From Allostella sp. ATCC 35155 (GTDB lineage: Bacteria; Pseudomonadota; Alphaproteobacteria; ATCC43930; Allostellaceae): a stretch of DNA of 64,000 bases. The stretch's first letter is position 1. The number at the start of each line of letters is the position of its first letter. The translations under genes were made by a program, and so were the position numbers. The stretch is from assembly GCA_006738865.1 (NCBI GenBank), contig AP019701.1, forward strand, positions 4,847,974 through 4,911,973, read 5' to 3'. Below are positions 29,269-37,684 of this stretch, piece by piece. A model generated the notes under the pieces. It had not been told where the DNA came from, did not search any database, and saw only the letters and a list, made by a program, of their open reading frames with translations.

Positions 29269-30215
29269 AGATCGCCTGGACCCTGCTGGGGGCGGCGCTG
29301 TTGCTGCCGCCCTTCCTGCCGATCTCGGAATACACGCTCCACATCCTGATCCTGGTGCTGCTCTGGGCCTTCGTCTACACGGCCTGGACGATCATGGGCC
29401 GGTTCGGGCTCGTCTCGCTCGGCCATGGCGCGTTTCTCGGCCTCGGCACCTATGCGACGGCACTGCTGTGGAACCACTGGGGTCTGACGCCCTGGCTGGG
29501 ACTGCCGCTCGGGATCGCCACCGCCGTGCTGGTGGCGCTGGTGATCGGCTATCCCTGTTCGCGGTTCAAGGTCGTCGGCCACTACTTCGCGTTGGTCACG
29601 CTCGCCCTCACCGAGGTCGTCCGGCTGTCGATCGTGGCGTGGCGCGACGTCACCGGCGGATCGCTCGGCATGACTCCCGACCTGGTGCCGGCCAACAGCC
29701 TGATGGCGCTGCAATTCACCCGGATCACCTGGTACTGGGTGGCCCTCGGCGTCTGGGCGGTCGGCCTCGTCATCTGGCACCGGGTCGACCGCAGCATGAC
29801 CCGGTCGGCGATGGACGCCATCTCCGACGACGAGACGGCCGCCGCCGCCGTCGGCATCGACGTCACGCGCCAGAAGCTGACCGTCACCATCATCAGCGCC
29901 GCGCTGACCGCGCTCGGCGGCGGCCTGATCGGCCAGTACCAGATGTACCTCAACCCCGAGACGATGGCCGGCGTCGGCGTCTCGCTGCAGATCGTCTTCG
30001 CCGCGATCTCGGGCGGCATGTACGTCATCCTCGGCCCGACCGTCGGCGCCGTGCTGACGATCGTGCTGCAGGAGTTCCTGCGCGTGCTGTTCGGCACCCA
30101 CTTCATCGGTGCCGCCCCCACCATCTACGGGATCATGCTGATCCTCTTCATCATCTTCATGCCGACCGGCATCTGCGGCGTCGTCGCAGAGCGGATGCGC
30201 CGGAAGCGCGCGTGA
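29265..30215 (+). CDS. livM: branched-chain amino-acid-type ABC permease LivM
   Basis: The 316-aa inner-membrane protein has the LivM pattern GRFGLVSLGHGAFLGLGTYATALL and AAVGIDVTRQKLTVTIISAALTALGGGLIGQ. Start is GTG at 29265, overlapping the livH stop by GTGA, so it is translationally coupled. It in turn overlaps the aspartate dehydrogenase gene by GTGA. Confidence 0.92.
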   Translation: MKIAWTLLGAALLLPPFLPISEYTLHILILVLLWAFVYTAWTIMGRFGLVSLGHGAFLGLGTYATALLWNHWGLTPWLGLPLGIATAVLVALVIGYPCSRFKVVGHYFALVTLALTEVVRLSIVAWRDVTGGSLGMTPDLVPANSLMALQFTRITWYWVALGVWAVGLVIWHRVDRSMTRSAMDAISDDETAAAAVGIDVTRQKLTVTIISAALTALGGGLIGQYQMYLNPETMAGVGVSLQIVFAAISGGMYVILGPTVGAVLTIVLQEFLRVLFGTHFIGAAPTIYGIMLILFIIFMPTGICGVVAERMRRKRA

Positions 30216-31015
30216 CCCCTCCCTACCGGATCGGCCTGATCGGCCTGGGTGCGATCGGCCGCGACCTCCTGACACGGATCGGCGACGGCGCGCTCGGAGC
30301 CGTCGTCTGCGCCGGCGTCCTGGTCCGGCGCCCGCGGGAGCCGGACGGCGTGCCCGGACTGACACACGATCCCGACCGCTTCTTCGCGACGGCGTACGAT
30401 ACGGTCGTCGAAGGCGCCGGCCATCAGGCGGTGCGCGACCATGGCGAGCGCGCGTTGCGCTCCGGCGCGAACCTGATGCTGACCTCCGTCGGCGCGCTGA
30501 CCGACGATGCGCTCTTCGACCGGCTGCGCGCGGCGGCCGAGCGGCACGGACGGCGGCTGATCCTGCCATCGGCCGGCATCGGCGCCCTCGACATCCTGGC
30601 GGCCGGCGCCGTCGGCGGCCTCGATCGCGTCACCGTCACCGTGCGCAAGGATCCGCTGTCCTGGAAGGGCACGGCGGCGGAGCGGCTGGTCGACCTCGAT
30701 GCGCTGACCGAGCCCGCGATCCTGCATGACGGGCCGGTCCGCGAAGGCGCCCGCGCCTATCCGCAGAACGTCAACATCTCGGCCGCGGCCGCGCTGGCCG
30801 GCATCGGCCTCGACCGCACGCGCCTGGTCATCGTCGCCGATCCCGCCATCACCGTGCATGTCGTCGAGATCGAGGCGGAGGGAACGTTCGGCCGCTTCAC
30901 CTTCCGCGAGGAGGTGATCCCGACCGACGAGAACCCGAAGACCGGCCGGCTGGTCGCCATGGCGATCGCCAAGACCGTGCAGCAGATGGCGAGCCCGGTC
31001 GTCATCGGGGCCTGA
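30212..31015 (+). CDS. aspartate dehydrogenase-family oxidoreductase
   Basis: The 267-aa protein has an N-terminal Rossmann motif (IGLIGLGAIGRDL) and the AspDH C-terminal domain (NVNISAAAALAGIGLDRTRLVIVADP, EVIPTDENPKTGRLVAMAIAKTVQQM). L-aspartate dehydrogenase makes iminoaspartate or oxaloacetate and ammonia with NAD(P). The start GTG overlaps the livM stop (GTGA), so it is the last gene of the importer operon. This suggests it acts on the imported amino acid rather than serving NAD biosynthesis (no nadA/nadC nearby). The exact substrate is inference. Confidence 0.82.
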   Translation: MTPPYRIGLIGLGAIGRDLLTRIGDGALGAVVCAGVLVRRPREPDGVPGLTHDPDRFFATAYDTVVEGAGHQAVRDHGERALRSGANLMLTSVGALTDDALFDRLRAAAERHGRRLILPSAGIGALDILAAGAVGGLDRVTVTVRKDPLSWKGTAAERLVDLDALTEPAILHDGPVREGARAYPQNVNISAAAALAGIGLDRTRLVIVADPAITVHVVEIEAEGTFGRFTFREEVIPTDENPKTGRLVAMAIAKTVQQMASPVVIGA

Positions 31016-31040
31016 CCGCCGGGGAAATACGGCGTAGCAT
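31012..31040 (+). promoter_or_regulatory. candidate promoter of the 45-aa basic protein gene
   Basis: CTGACC and TAGCAT are 17 bases apart and lie just after the aspartate dehydrogenase stop. The predicted start leaves a leader of about 60 bases. Confidence 0.35.
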
Positions 31041-31108
31041 CAGGCGAGGCGCGGCTTCCCCCCGGCGGATATCGCCGACCGGCGCCGACGCCCAATCCGG
31101 AGGGCCGC

Positions 31109-31246
31109 ATGGCCAAGAGTCAGCAGCGCAGCAACCGCGAAGCCAAGAAGCCGAAGCAGGACAAGGCCAAGTCCGCTCCTGCCCCCTCGCCCTTCTCGAT
31201 CCAGCCGCCAGGCAAGCCGACCGCCTCGAGCGGCAAGAAGAAGTAG
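31109..31246 (+). CDS. small basic protein of unknown function (45 aa)
   Basis: ATG at 31109 is preceded by GGAGG at 6 bases and opens MAKSQQRSNREAKKPKQDK. A proline-rich middle (APAPSPFSIQPPGKP) and a SSGKKK tail follow. About a quarter of the residues are lysine or arginine. It is too short for normal ORF calling. The good ribosome-binding site, own promoter candidate and MAKSxxRSNREAKKPK opening, which I recognise as recurring in alphaproteobacterial genomes, support a real gene. Function is unknown; nucleic-acid or ribosome association would suit its charge, but that is inference. It converges on the GMC oxidoreductase gene with 13 bases between. Confidence 0.72.
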   Translation: MAKSQQRSNREAKKPKQDKAKSAPAPSPFSIQPPGKPTASSGKKK

Positions 31247-31259
31247 GCGCTTCCCGCGC

Positions 31260-32837
31260 CTACCCCGGCATTCCTGCCAGCCGGTCGGCCATCTTCTCGC
31301 CGATCATCACCGTCGTCAGATGCGTGTTCGCGCGGCAGTCCGACGGCATGACCGCGGCGTCGACGATGTAGAGGCCCTCGACACCCCGCACCCGGCACTC
31401 GGGATCGACGACGCCGCGCGGATCCTCGTGCGCGGTCATGCGGCAGGTCGCGACCGGGTGCTGGGCATCGCCGCACTCGGCCAGCATGGCGGCGTCGAGC
31501 TCGTCGTCGGGCAGCGCCGCCGCCTCGGCGAAGGTCCGGTCCGCGAAGCCGAAGCCGATCCGCTCGCAGATGCCGGCGACCGCCGGCTGCGCCACGATCT
31601 GTGCCAGCCGGCGCACGCCCAGGCGCAGCCGGTCGCGGTCGCGCTCTTCGTCCAGCATGTTCGCCTCGACCAGCGGGTCGATCGCGGGGTCGCGGTCGCG
31701 CAGCACGATCTCGCCCTCCGAGAAGGACTGGAAGACCGCCGCGGCGATCGCGCCCTCGGCGGCACGCGCCGGATCGTCCTCCTCGAAGCCGCGATGGTTG
31801 AAGCCCATGAAGATCATGTCGTTGTGGCCGCCGCCCGGCCGGCCCGACGACCAGGTGACGCAGCAGTTGGTGTGGCGGAAGTCGACGTCTCGCGGACGGT
31901 GCTCCGGCTTCAGGCGCAGCAGCGCGCGGATCGTCGGATGCTCCAGCATGTGGCGCCCGACATGCGGGTTGGCATGGACGACCGGAATGCCGAAGCGGCC
32001 GAGCACCGCCGGGTCACCGATGCCCGAGCGCATCAGGATCGCAGGCGAGTGCACCGCCCCGGCGGAGAGCACGATCCGCGCACCCTCGAAACGCCGGGTT
32101 TCGCCGTCGATCCGGGCCTCGACCGCGACCGCTCGCCGCCCGTCGAAGAGGATGCGGTCGACCAGCGCGCCGCCCTGGACGGCGAAGTTCGGCCGCGCCC
32201 TGGCCGGCTCGACATAGGCGTCGTTGGTCGAGACGCGGCGGCCGTCGCGGCTGTTGATGGGGTAGCAGGCGACCCCGCTGGAGTCGGGAGCGTTGAGGTC
32301 GTCGTTCCAGGGATAGCCCAGCGCCAGCGCCGCCGCGGCGAGCGCCTGGTCGACCGGGCCCCAGCTTTCGCGCGGGGCGCGGTAGACCGGGATCGGGCCG
32401 TCGTGGCCATGCCAGCGGGCGGCGCCGTGGTCGCCATCGCTCTCCAGCCGGTTGAAGTAGGGCAGCACCTCGTCCCAGCCCCAGCCCTCGCAGCCGCGCT
32501 CGGCCCAGTCCTCGAATGCGTCGGGCACGCCGCGGATGGCGATCTGGGCGTTGACCGCCGAGGATCCGCCCATGCCGCGGCCGCGCCAGTAGAGCTTTGG
32601 CTCCTGCGCCCGGGTGCGGCGGCACATCAGACCCGGCCACTGCCACTCGGCCTGCAGCGCGGGCGGCAGGATGATGCGCAGCGGGTTGGCGCTCGCCATC
32701 GCCGGCGGCACCTCGGCCCGGCGGTAGTCGCGCCCCGCCTCGATCAGCAGCACCCGGTGGCCGGCATCCTCCGACAGCCGGGCGGCGACGACGGCCCCCG
32801 CCGAGCCGGCGCCGACGACGATCGTGTCCCAGCGCAT
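31260..32837 (-). CDS. GMC-family oxidoreductase (choline dehydrogenase-like)
   Basis: The 525-aa flavoprotein has the FAD-binding GAGSAG at residues 9-14, LLIEAGRDYRRAEVP, the GMC signature GMGGSSAVNAQIAIRG, and the C-terminal catalytic region GDAQHPVATCRM ... CRANTHLTTVMIGEKMADRL. It oxidises an alcohol to an aldehyde. There is no signal peptide. Its ATG overlaps the stop of the ThDP enzyme gene by one base (TGATG), so they are co-translated. The substrate is unknown. The betaine aldehyde dehydrogenase and betI genes expected for choline oxidation are absent. Confidence 0.9.
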   Translation of the reverse strand: MRWDTIVVGAGSAGAVVAARLSEDAGHRVLLIEAGRDYRRAEVPPAMASANPLRIILPPALQAEWQWPGLMCRRTRAQEPKLYWRGRGMGGSSAVNAQIAIRGVPDAFEDWAERGCEGWGWDEVLPYFNRLESDGDHGAARWHGHDGPIPVYRAPRESWGPVDQALAAAALALGYPWNDDLNAPDSSGVACYPINSRDGRRVSTNDAYVEPARARPNFAVQGGALVDRILFDGRRAVAVEARIDGETRRFEGARIVLSAGAVHSPAILMRSGIGDPAVLGRFGIPVVHANPHVGRHMLEHPTIRALLRLKPEHRPRDVDFRHTNCCVTWSSGRPGGGHNDMIFMGFNHRGFEEDDPARAAEGAIAAAVFQSFSEGEIVLRDRDPAIDPLVEANMLDEERDRDRLRLGVRRLAQIVAQPAVAGICERIGFGFADRTFAEAAALPDDELDAAMLAECGDAQHPVATCRMTAHEDPRGVVDPECRVRGVEGLYIVDAAVMPSDCRANTHLTTVMIGEKMADRLAGMPG

Positions 32838-34540
32838 CAGACGCCCCCCAGCTTGCCGTCGAACATGGTGACCGGCGGATAGGCCTCGGGATCGGTGACG
32901 ACATCGATCACCGTCGGGACGTCGGCCGCCAGCGCCGCCTCCAGCGCCGGGCCATAGTCGGCCGGATCCTCGATGCGCACGCCGGCGCAGCCGCAGGCGC
33001 GCGCGATGGCCGCATGGTCGACCGGCGCGAAGGCGACGGCGTCGGTATAGGCGCCCTGGGTCACCGTCTCGGCGTGCTTCTGGTAGCCGAGAATCTGGTT
33101 GTTGAGCACGGTGATCGGGATCGGCGTTCCCATGCGGCGCGCCGTTTCCAGCTCGGCCCAGACATGGGCGAAGCCGCCGTCGCCGGCGACGCAGAGGACG
33201 GGGCTGGCGGGCGCGGCGACCTTGGCGCCGATCGCCATCGGCAGGCCCCAGCCGAGCCCGGCGATGCCGCGCGGCGTCAGGAAGCGCTGCCCCGCGCGCC
33301 GAGCGTGCAGGTAGTTGTTGATCCAGATCGAGGCGTAGCTCGCGTCGGCGACGACGATCGTGTCCGGTGTCAGGCGGCGGTCGATCTCGGCCATGATCCG
33401 CTCCGGCCGCATCGGCCGGGCGCTCGAGCTGGTGACGGGCGCGGCCTCCTCGGCATGGGCGCGCCGGCCTTCGCGGATCGCCGCCTCGACGGCCGGCCGG
33501 CCGGCGCGGCGCTTGCCGAGGTCGCGCTCCGCCAGCGCCTGGGTGAGCGCCGCCAGCGTCGTCCGGGCGTCGCCCTGGAGGCGCATCGCCTCGTAGTTCC
33601 GGCCGATCTCCCCCCCGTCGATGTCGAGATGGACGAAGCGGGCGCCGGGTGGGAACAGTTTCCAGGAATCGGTGCCGTTCTGGTTGGTGCGGTTGCCGAT
33701 CAGCAGGACCAGGTCGGCCCGGTCGACGAGCGGGCGCATGAACTTGCCCATGCCGCGCCGGCCCATGAAGTAGCCGATGACGCCGACCGACAGCGGGTGC
33801 CCCTCGTCGACCGTGCCCTTGCCCATCGAGGTCGTGCCGACCGGCAGGTGCGCCTGCTCCTGGAGGGTCGCCAGCGCCGCCGCAGCGCCCGAGGAATGGA
33901 CGCCGCCGCCGGCCACCACCAGCGGATGCTCAGCCGCCGCCAGCAGGTCGGCCGCGGCAGCGATCGCCGCCGGGTCCGCCTGCGGCCGGTCGAGCGGAAA
34001 TGCGCCGAGGCTGGCGACGCGGCCGGAATCGCGCGGTGCCGCGTCCTGGAACAGGTCGATCGGCACGATCAGCACCGCCGGGCCCGGCCGCCCGCCGGCC
34101 GCCGCCGTGAAGGCCATGTCGACATAGTCGTCGATGCGATCGGCCTGGGCGACGCGGCGCACCCATTTGGCGACGCCGCGGAAGAGGTCGAGATGGTCGA
34201 GCTCCTGGAACGCGTTGCGGTCGGTCGCGCCGCGCGGCACGTCCTGGACGAGGGCGACGATCGGGATCGACGCCTTGAGGGCCTCGGCGAGGCCTGGCAC
34301 CAGGAGCGTCGCTGCGGGTCCGTTCTGGGCCGTCACCACCGCGACCCGGCCGGAGATGCGGGCATAGCCGTCCGCCATCGCCGCCCCGGCATTCTCGGTG
34401 CGGTAGGCGAACTGCCGGATGCCGTAGCCAGGGGCGGCGAGGTGGAAGGCGGTCGGGATGCTCTGTCCGAACGCGACCTCGACGCCGTGGCGGCGAAAGG
34501 CGCGGACGACGGTGTGGGCGGCGTTCTCGTTGGCGATCAT
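32837..34540 (-). CDS. thiamine-diphosphate enzyme (acetolactate synthase-like)
   Basis: The 567-aa protein has the three-domain ThDP-enzyme layout. It has an N-terminal Pyr domain with the catalytic glutamate E49 (YRTENAGAAMADGYAR), a central dinucleotide-fold domain, and a PP domain whose GDG...NN metal/ThDP motif is at residues 453-481. It resembles acetolactate synthase and related carboligases or decarboxylases. No small regulatory subunit (ilvH) follows, so it is probably catabolic and not a branched-chain amino-acid enzyme. It is coupled to a GMC oxidoreductase gene and preceded by an SDR gene. Start ATG at 34540 gives the family N-terminus. Confidence 0.85.
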   Translation of the reverse strand: MIANENAAHTVVRAFRRHGVEVAFGQSIPTAFHLAAPGYGIRQFAYRTENAGAAMADGYARISGRVAVVTAQNGPAATLLVPGLAEALKASIPIVALVQDVPRGATDRNAFQELDHLDLFRGVAKWVRRVAQADRIDDYVDMAFTAAAGGRPGPAVLIVPIDLFQDAAPRDSGRVASLGAFPLDRPQADPAAIAAAADLLAAAEHPLVVAGGGVHSSGAAAALATLQEQAHLPVGTTSMGKGTVDEGHPLSVGVIGYFMGRRGMGKFMRPLVDRADLVLLIGNRTNQNGTDSWKLFPPGARFVHLDIDGGEIGRNYEAMRLQGDARTTLAALTQALAERDLGKRRAGRPAVEAAIREGRRAHAEEAAPVTSSSARPMRPERIMAEIDRRLTPDTIVVADASYASIWINNYLHARRAGQRFLTPRGIAGLGWGLPMAIGAKVAAPASPVLCVAGDGGFAHVWAELETARRMGTPIPITVLNNQILGYQKHAETVTQGAYTDAVAFAPVDHAAIARACGCAGVRIEDPADYGPALEAALAADVPTVIDVVTDPEAYPPVTMFDGKLGGV

Positions 34541-34569
34541 CGGCGGAACTTCCGGGCGGAGGTTTCGGA

Positions 34570-35328
34570 TCAGGTCATCGACAGCCCGCCCGCGACGTCG
34601 AGCGTGACGCCGGTGACGAAACTGGCCGCGTCCGAGGTGAGGTAGGCGACGGCGTCGGCGCAGTCCGCGGCGGTGCCGAGGCGGCCGAGCGGCGTGGCCG
34701 CCAGGGCGGCGGCGTTCACGTCGGCGCCGACGGTGTGGATCATCGGGCTCTCGATGCGGCCGGGTGCGATCGCGTTGACGCGGATGCCATGCGGCCCGAG
34801 CTCGCCCGCGAGGTGGCGCGTCAGGCCGATGATCGCCGCCTTGGTCGCCGCGTAGTGGACGCCGACGATCGAGGAATAGTGCTTGCCGGCGACGGACGAG
34901 ACGCTGACGACGGCGCCGCCGCCGCCCGCGATCATGCCGGGCGCCACCAGGCGGACGCCGTGAAAGCAGCCGGTCAGGTTGACGTCGACGACCCGGCGCC
35001 ATTCGGCCGGGTCCATCTCGGCAGCCGGCACCCGGGCGCCGTCGCGCTTGGGTGAGATGCCGGCGTTGTTGACCAGGATGTCGAATGCGCCCAGTGCGGC
35101 CGCCGCCGCAGCATGGGCGGCGCGGAAGGATTCCCAGTCGGCGACGTCGCCGGCCACGGCGATGGCGTTCCGGCCGATGGCGGCGGCCGCCGCCGCGGCA
35201 TCGGCCAGCCGGAGGTCCATCACCGCCACCCGGGCCCCGCGCCGGGCCAGCCCCTCGGCCACGGCGCGACCGATTCCCCGCGCGGCGCCCGTCACCAGCG
35301 CCGTCCGCCCGCGATGCGTCTCCTCCAC
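34570..35328 (-). CDS. short-chain dehydrogenase/reductase
   Basis: The 252-aa classical SDR has the NAD(P)-binding TGAARGIG at residues 13-20, NNAG at 87-90 and a catalytic S144/Y159/K163 set (VSVSS ... YAATK). A D-rich beta2 end (VMDLR) suggests NAD rather than NADP. Start is GTG at 35328 with GGGAGGA 6 bases upstream. It is the first gene of the SDR-ThDP-GMC set, with 29 bases before the ThDP gene, and is divergent from the alpha/beta hydrolase gene. Confidence 0.88.
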   Translation of the reverse strand: MEETHRGRTALVTGAARGIGRAVAEGLARRGARVAVMDLRLADAAAAAAAIGRNAIAVAGDVADWESFRAAHAAAAAALGAFDILVNNAGISPKRDGARVPAAEMDPAEWRRVVDVNLTGCFHGVRLVAPGMIAGGGGAVVSVSSVAGKHYSSIVGVHYAATKAAIIGLTRHLAGELGPHGIRVNAIAPGRIESPMIHTVGADVNAAALAATPLGRLGTAADCADAVAYLTSDAASFVTGVTLDVAGGLSMT

Positions 35329-35426
35329 GGAATCCTCCCGAAAGGGCGATGAGCCGGGCCCGAGTTTGGGCTATCCCTGAAGGCCGATCAACGCCGGCCG
35401 CAGGGCCGGGAGGGAGGAGCGCCGCC

Positions 35427-36314
35427 ATGCCGCACGCAACCGTCAGCGACGGAGTGAAGCTCTACTACGAGGAGACCGGCACCGGCTTCCCGGTCCTCTT
35501 CATCCACGAGTTCGCCGGCGACCATTCGAGCTGGGAGCCGCAGGTGCGTGCGCTGTCGCGCCAGTACCGCTGCATCACCTACAACGCCCGCGGCTATCCG
35601 CCCTCCGACGTGCCGGAGGCGACGCGGATGTACTCCCAGGACCGTGCCGTCGCCGACGCGCACGACCTGCTGCGGGCGCTCGGCATCGACCGTGCCCATG
35701 TCGTCGGCCTGTCGATGGGTGGCTTCTGCACCGTCCATTTCGGCATGCGCCATCCCGATCTCGCCCGCTCGCTGGTGGTCGCCGGCTGCGGCCACGGCGC
35801 GGAGATCGAGCGGCAGCCGCAGTTCCGCGCGGATGCCAACGCCATGGCCGACAAGCTGCTGACGCTGGGCATGACCGTCGGTGCCGAGGGCTATGCCGTC
35901 GCGCCGACGCGCGTGCAGTACCAGAACAAGGATCCGCGCGGCTGGCGCGAGTTCGCGCGCAACCTCGCCGGCCATTCGGCAATCGGTTCGGCCAACACGC
36001 TGAAGGGCGTCCAGGCCGGGCGGCCGTCGATCTACGAGTTCGAGGCCGACCTCCGGAAGCTGACCGTGCCGACCCTGATCGCGACCGGCGACGAGGACGA
36101 GCCGACCCTGGTGCCCGGCATCTTCCTCAAACGCTGCATCCCGACCTCGGGCCTGTGGATCGCACCCAAGACCGGCCACGCCATCAACCTGGAGGAACCG
36201 GACCTCTTCAACCAGGCGATCCTGCGCTTCTTCCAGCAGGTCGAGAACGGCGCCTGGGGCAGCCGCGACCCACGCTCGCTGTCGAACCGGATGGCCGGCG
36301 GGGAGGAGCGCTGA
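35427..36314 (+). CDS. alpha/beta-fold hydrolase
   Basis: The 295-aa protein has nucleophile S96 in GLSMGGF, an acid at D222 or D224 (TGDEDEP) and H251 (KTGHAINLEEP). That is a complete triad of the 3-oxoadipate enol-lactonase/haloperoxidase-like group. GGGAGGGAGGAG precedes the ATG at 35427. It is divergent from the SDR gene, with 98 bases between, and could hydrolyse an ester or lactone linked to that pathway (inference). Confidence 0.85.
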   Translation: MPHATVSDGVKLYYEETGTGFPVLFIHEFAGDHSSWEPQVRALSRQYRCITYNARGYPPSDVPEATRMYSQDRAVADAHDLLRALGIDRAHVVGLSMGGFCTVHFGMRHPDLARSLVVAGCGHGAEIERQPQFRADANAMADKLLTLGMTVGAEGYAVAPTRVQYQNKDPRGWREFARNLAGHSAIGSANTLKGVQAGRPSIYEFEADLRKLTVPTLIATGDEDEPTLVPGIFLKRCIPTSGLWIAPKTGHAINLEEPDLFNQAILRFFQQVENGAWGSRDPRSLSNRMAGGEER

Positions 36315-36528
36315 CCGGACTGGGTCCTGTCCTGAGCCGGTGGCCGCCGCATCAGCGGGGAAGTCCGTCCTCGTCGTAGAGGAAGTCCTGGCTGCGCGCG
36401 GCCTCCGGACCCGCGGTTCTCTTCGCCGCGGCGGAGGCGCGGGCACGGGCCCCTCTTCAATGGCATCTCCCGTCGGCTGCATGGGCACGTCCCCATCGCT
36501 TCCTTTCACAGAGATAATCTGCCGCCAG

Positions 36529-36557
36529 TCGACGGCCCCCGTCGCAGACGCTACCTT
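36529..36557 (+). promoter_or_regulatory. candidate promoter of yejB
   Basis: TCGACG and TACCTT are 17 bases apart. The predicted start is within about 5 bases of the yejB ATG at 36569, which has no Shine-Dalgarno. The rest of the 254-base gap before yejB holds no supported gene and no binding-protein gene. Confidence 0.35.
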
Positions 36558-36568
36558 CCTCGGTACCG

Positions 36569-37684
36569 ATGCTGGCCTATCTCGTCCGCCGCCTGTTGCT
36601 GGTGATCCCGACCCTGTTCGGCATCATGGTGGTGAACTTCGTCATCATCCAGGCCGCGCCCGGCGGCCCGGTCGAGCAGATGATCGCGCGCATCAAGGGC
36701 ACGGCGGTCGACGCCACCGCGCGGGTCGGCGGCACCGGCGGCGACACCGCCGCGCCGCAGCCGGGAGAGCGGTCGGTGCCGGGATCGTCCGGCGAGGCGT
36801 CGAAGTACCGCGGCTCGCGCGGGCTCGACCCGACGCTGATCCGCGAGATCGAGAAGATGTACGGCTTCGACAAGCCGCCGCTCGAGCGCTTCGTCCAGAT
36901 GATGAAGAACTATGCCGTGTTCGACTTCGGCAACAGTTTCTTCCGGGACCGGCGGGTGGTCGACCTCGTCATCGACAAGATGCCCGTTTCCATCTCGCTC
37001 GGCCTGTGGACGACGCTCCTCGTCTACCTCATATCGATCCCGCTCGGCGTCGCGAAGGCCGTGCGGGACGGCAGCGCCTTCGACGTCTGGACGTCCGCCG
37101 TCATCATCGTCGGCTATGCCATCCCCGGCTTCCTCTTCGCCGTGCTCCTCGTCGTGCTCTTTGCCGGCGGCAGCTTCCTCGACTGGTTCCCCTTGCGCGG
37201 GCTGACGTCCGAGAATTGGAGCCAGCTCTCCTGGCCGGCGCGCATCCTCGACTATCTCTGGCACATCGCATTGCCGGTGACGGCCATGGTGATCGGCGGT
37301 TTCGCCAGCCTGACCATGCTGACCAAGAACTCGTTCCTGGAAGAGGTCAACAAGCAGTACGTCCTGACCGCGCGCGCCAAGGGGCTGCCGGAGCGGAAGA
37401 TCCTCTACGGCCATGTGTTCCGCAACGCGATGCTGATCGTCGTCGCCGGCTTCCCGGCCGCCTTCATCGGCGTCCTCTTCACGGGCTCGCTGCTGATCGA
37501 GGTCATCTTCTCGCTCGACGGGCTGGGGCTGCTCGGCTTCGAGGCCGCCATCAACCGCGACTATCCCGTCATGTTCGGCACCCTCTACTTCTTCACTCTC
37601 ATCGGCCTGCTGCTCGGCATCGTCGGCGACCTGATGTACGTCGTGATCGACCCGCGGATCGACTTCGAGGCGCGCCGGGCCTGA
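36569..37684 (+). CDS. yejB: YejB-type peptide ABC permease
   Basis: The 371-aa inner-membrane protein starts [24 protein letters not shown]. It has the YejB-specific long periplasmic insert (about residues 35-115, [15 protein letters not shown] ... [19 protein letters not shown]) and the EAA loop [22 protein letters not shown]. It is part of the Yej importer linked to peptide uptake and antimicrobial-peptide sensitivity in other bacteria. Its stop overlaps the yejE start (TGATG). No yejA precedes it. Confidence 0.9.
   Translation: MLAYLVRRLLLVIPTLFGIMVVNFVIIQAAPGGPVEQMIARIKGTAVDATARVGGTGGDTAAPQPGERSVPGSSGEASKYRGSRGLDPTLIREIEKMYGFDKPPLERFVQMMKNYAVFDFGNSFFRDRRVVDLVIDKMPVSISLGLWTTLLVYLISIPLGVAKAVRDGSAFDVWTSAVIIVGYAIPGFLFAVLLVVLFAGGSFLDWFPLRGLTSENWSQLSWPARILDYLWHIALPVTAMVIGGFASLTMLTKNSFLEEVNKQYVLTARAKGLPERKILYGHVFRNAMLIVVAGFPAAFIGVLFTGSLLIEVIFSLDGLGLLGFEAAINRDYPVMFGTLYFFTLIGLLLGIVGDLMYVVIDPRIDFEARRA

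Noticed and set aside
36352-36456. A short minus-strand frame ending in FLYDEDGLPR in the gap before yejB
   Set aside because: It has no start codon or ribosome-binding site and I recognise no family. It could be a decayed gene, but the evidence is too thin.
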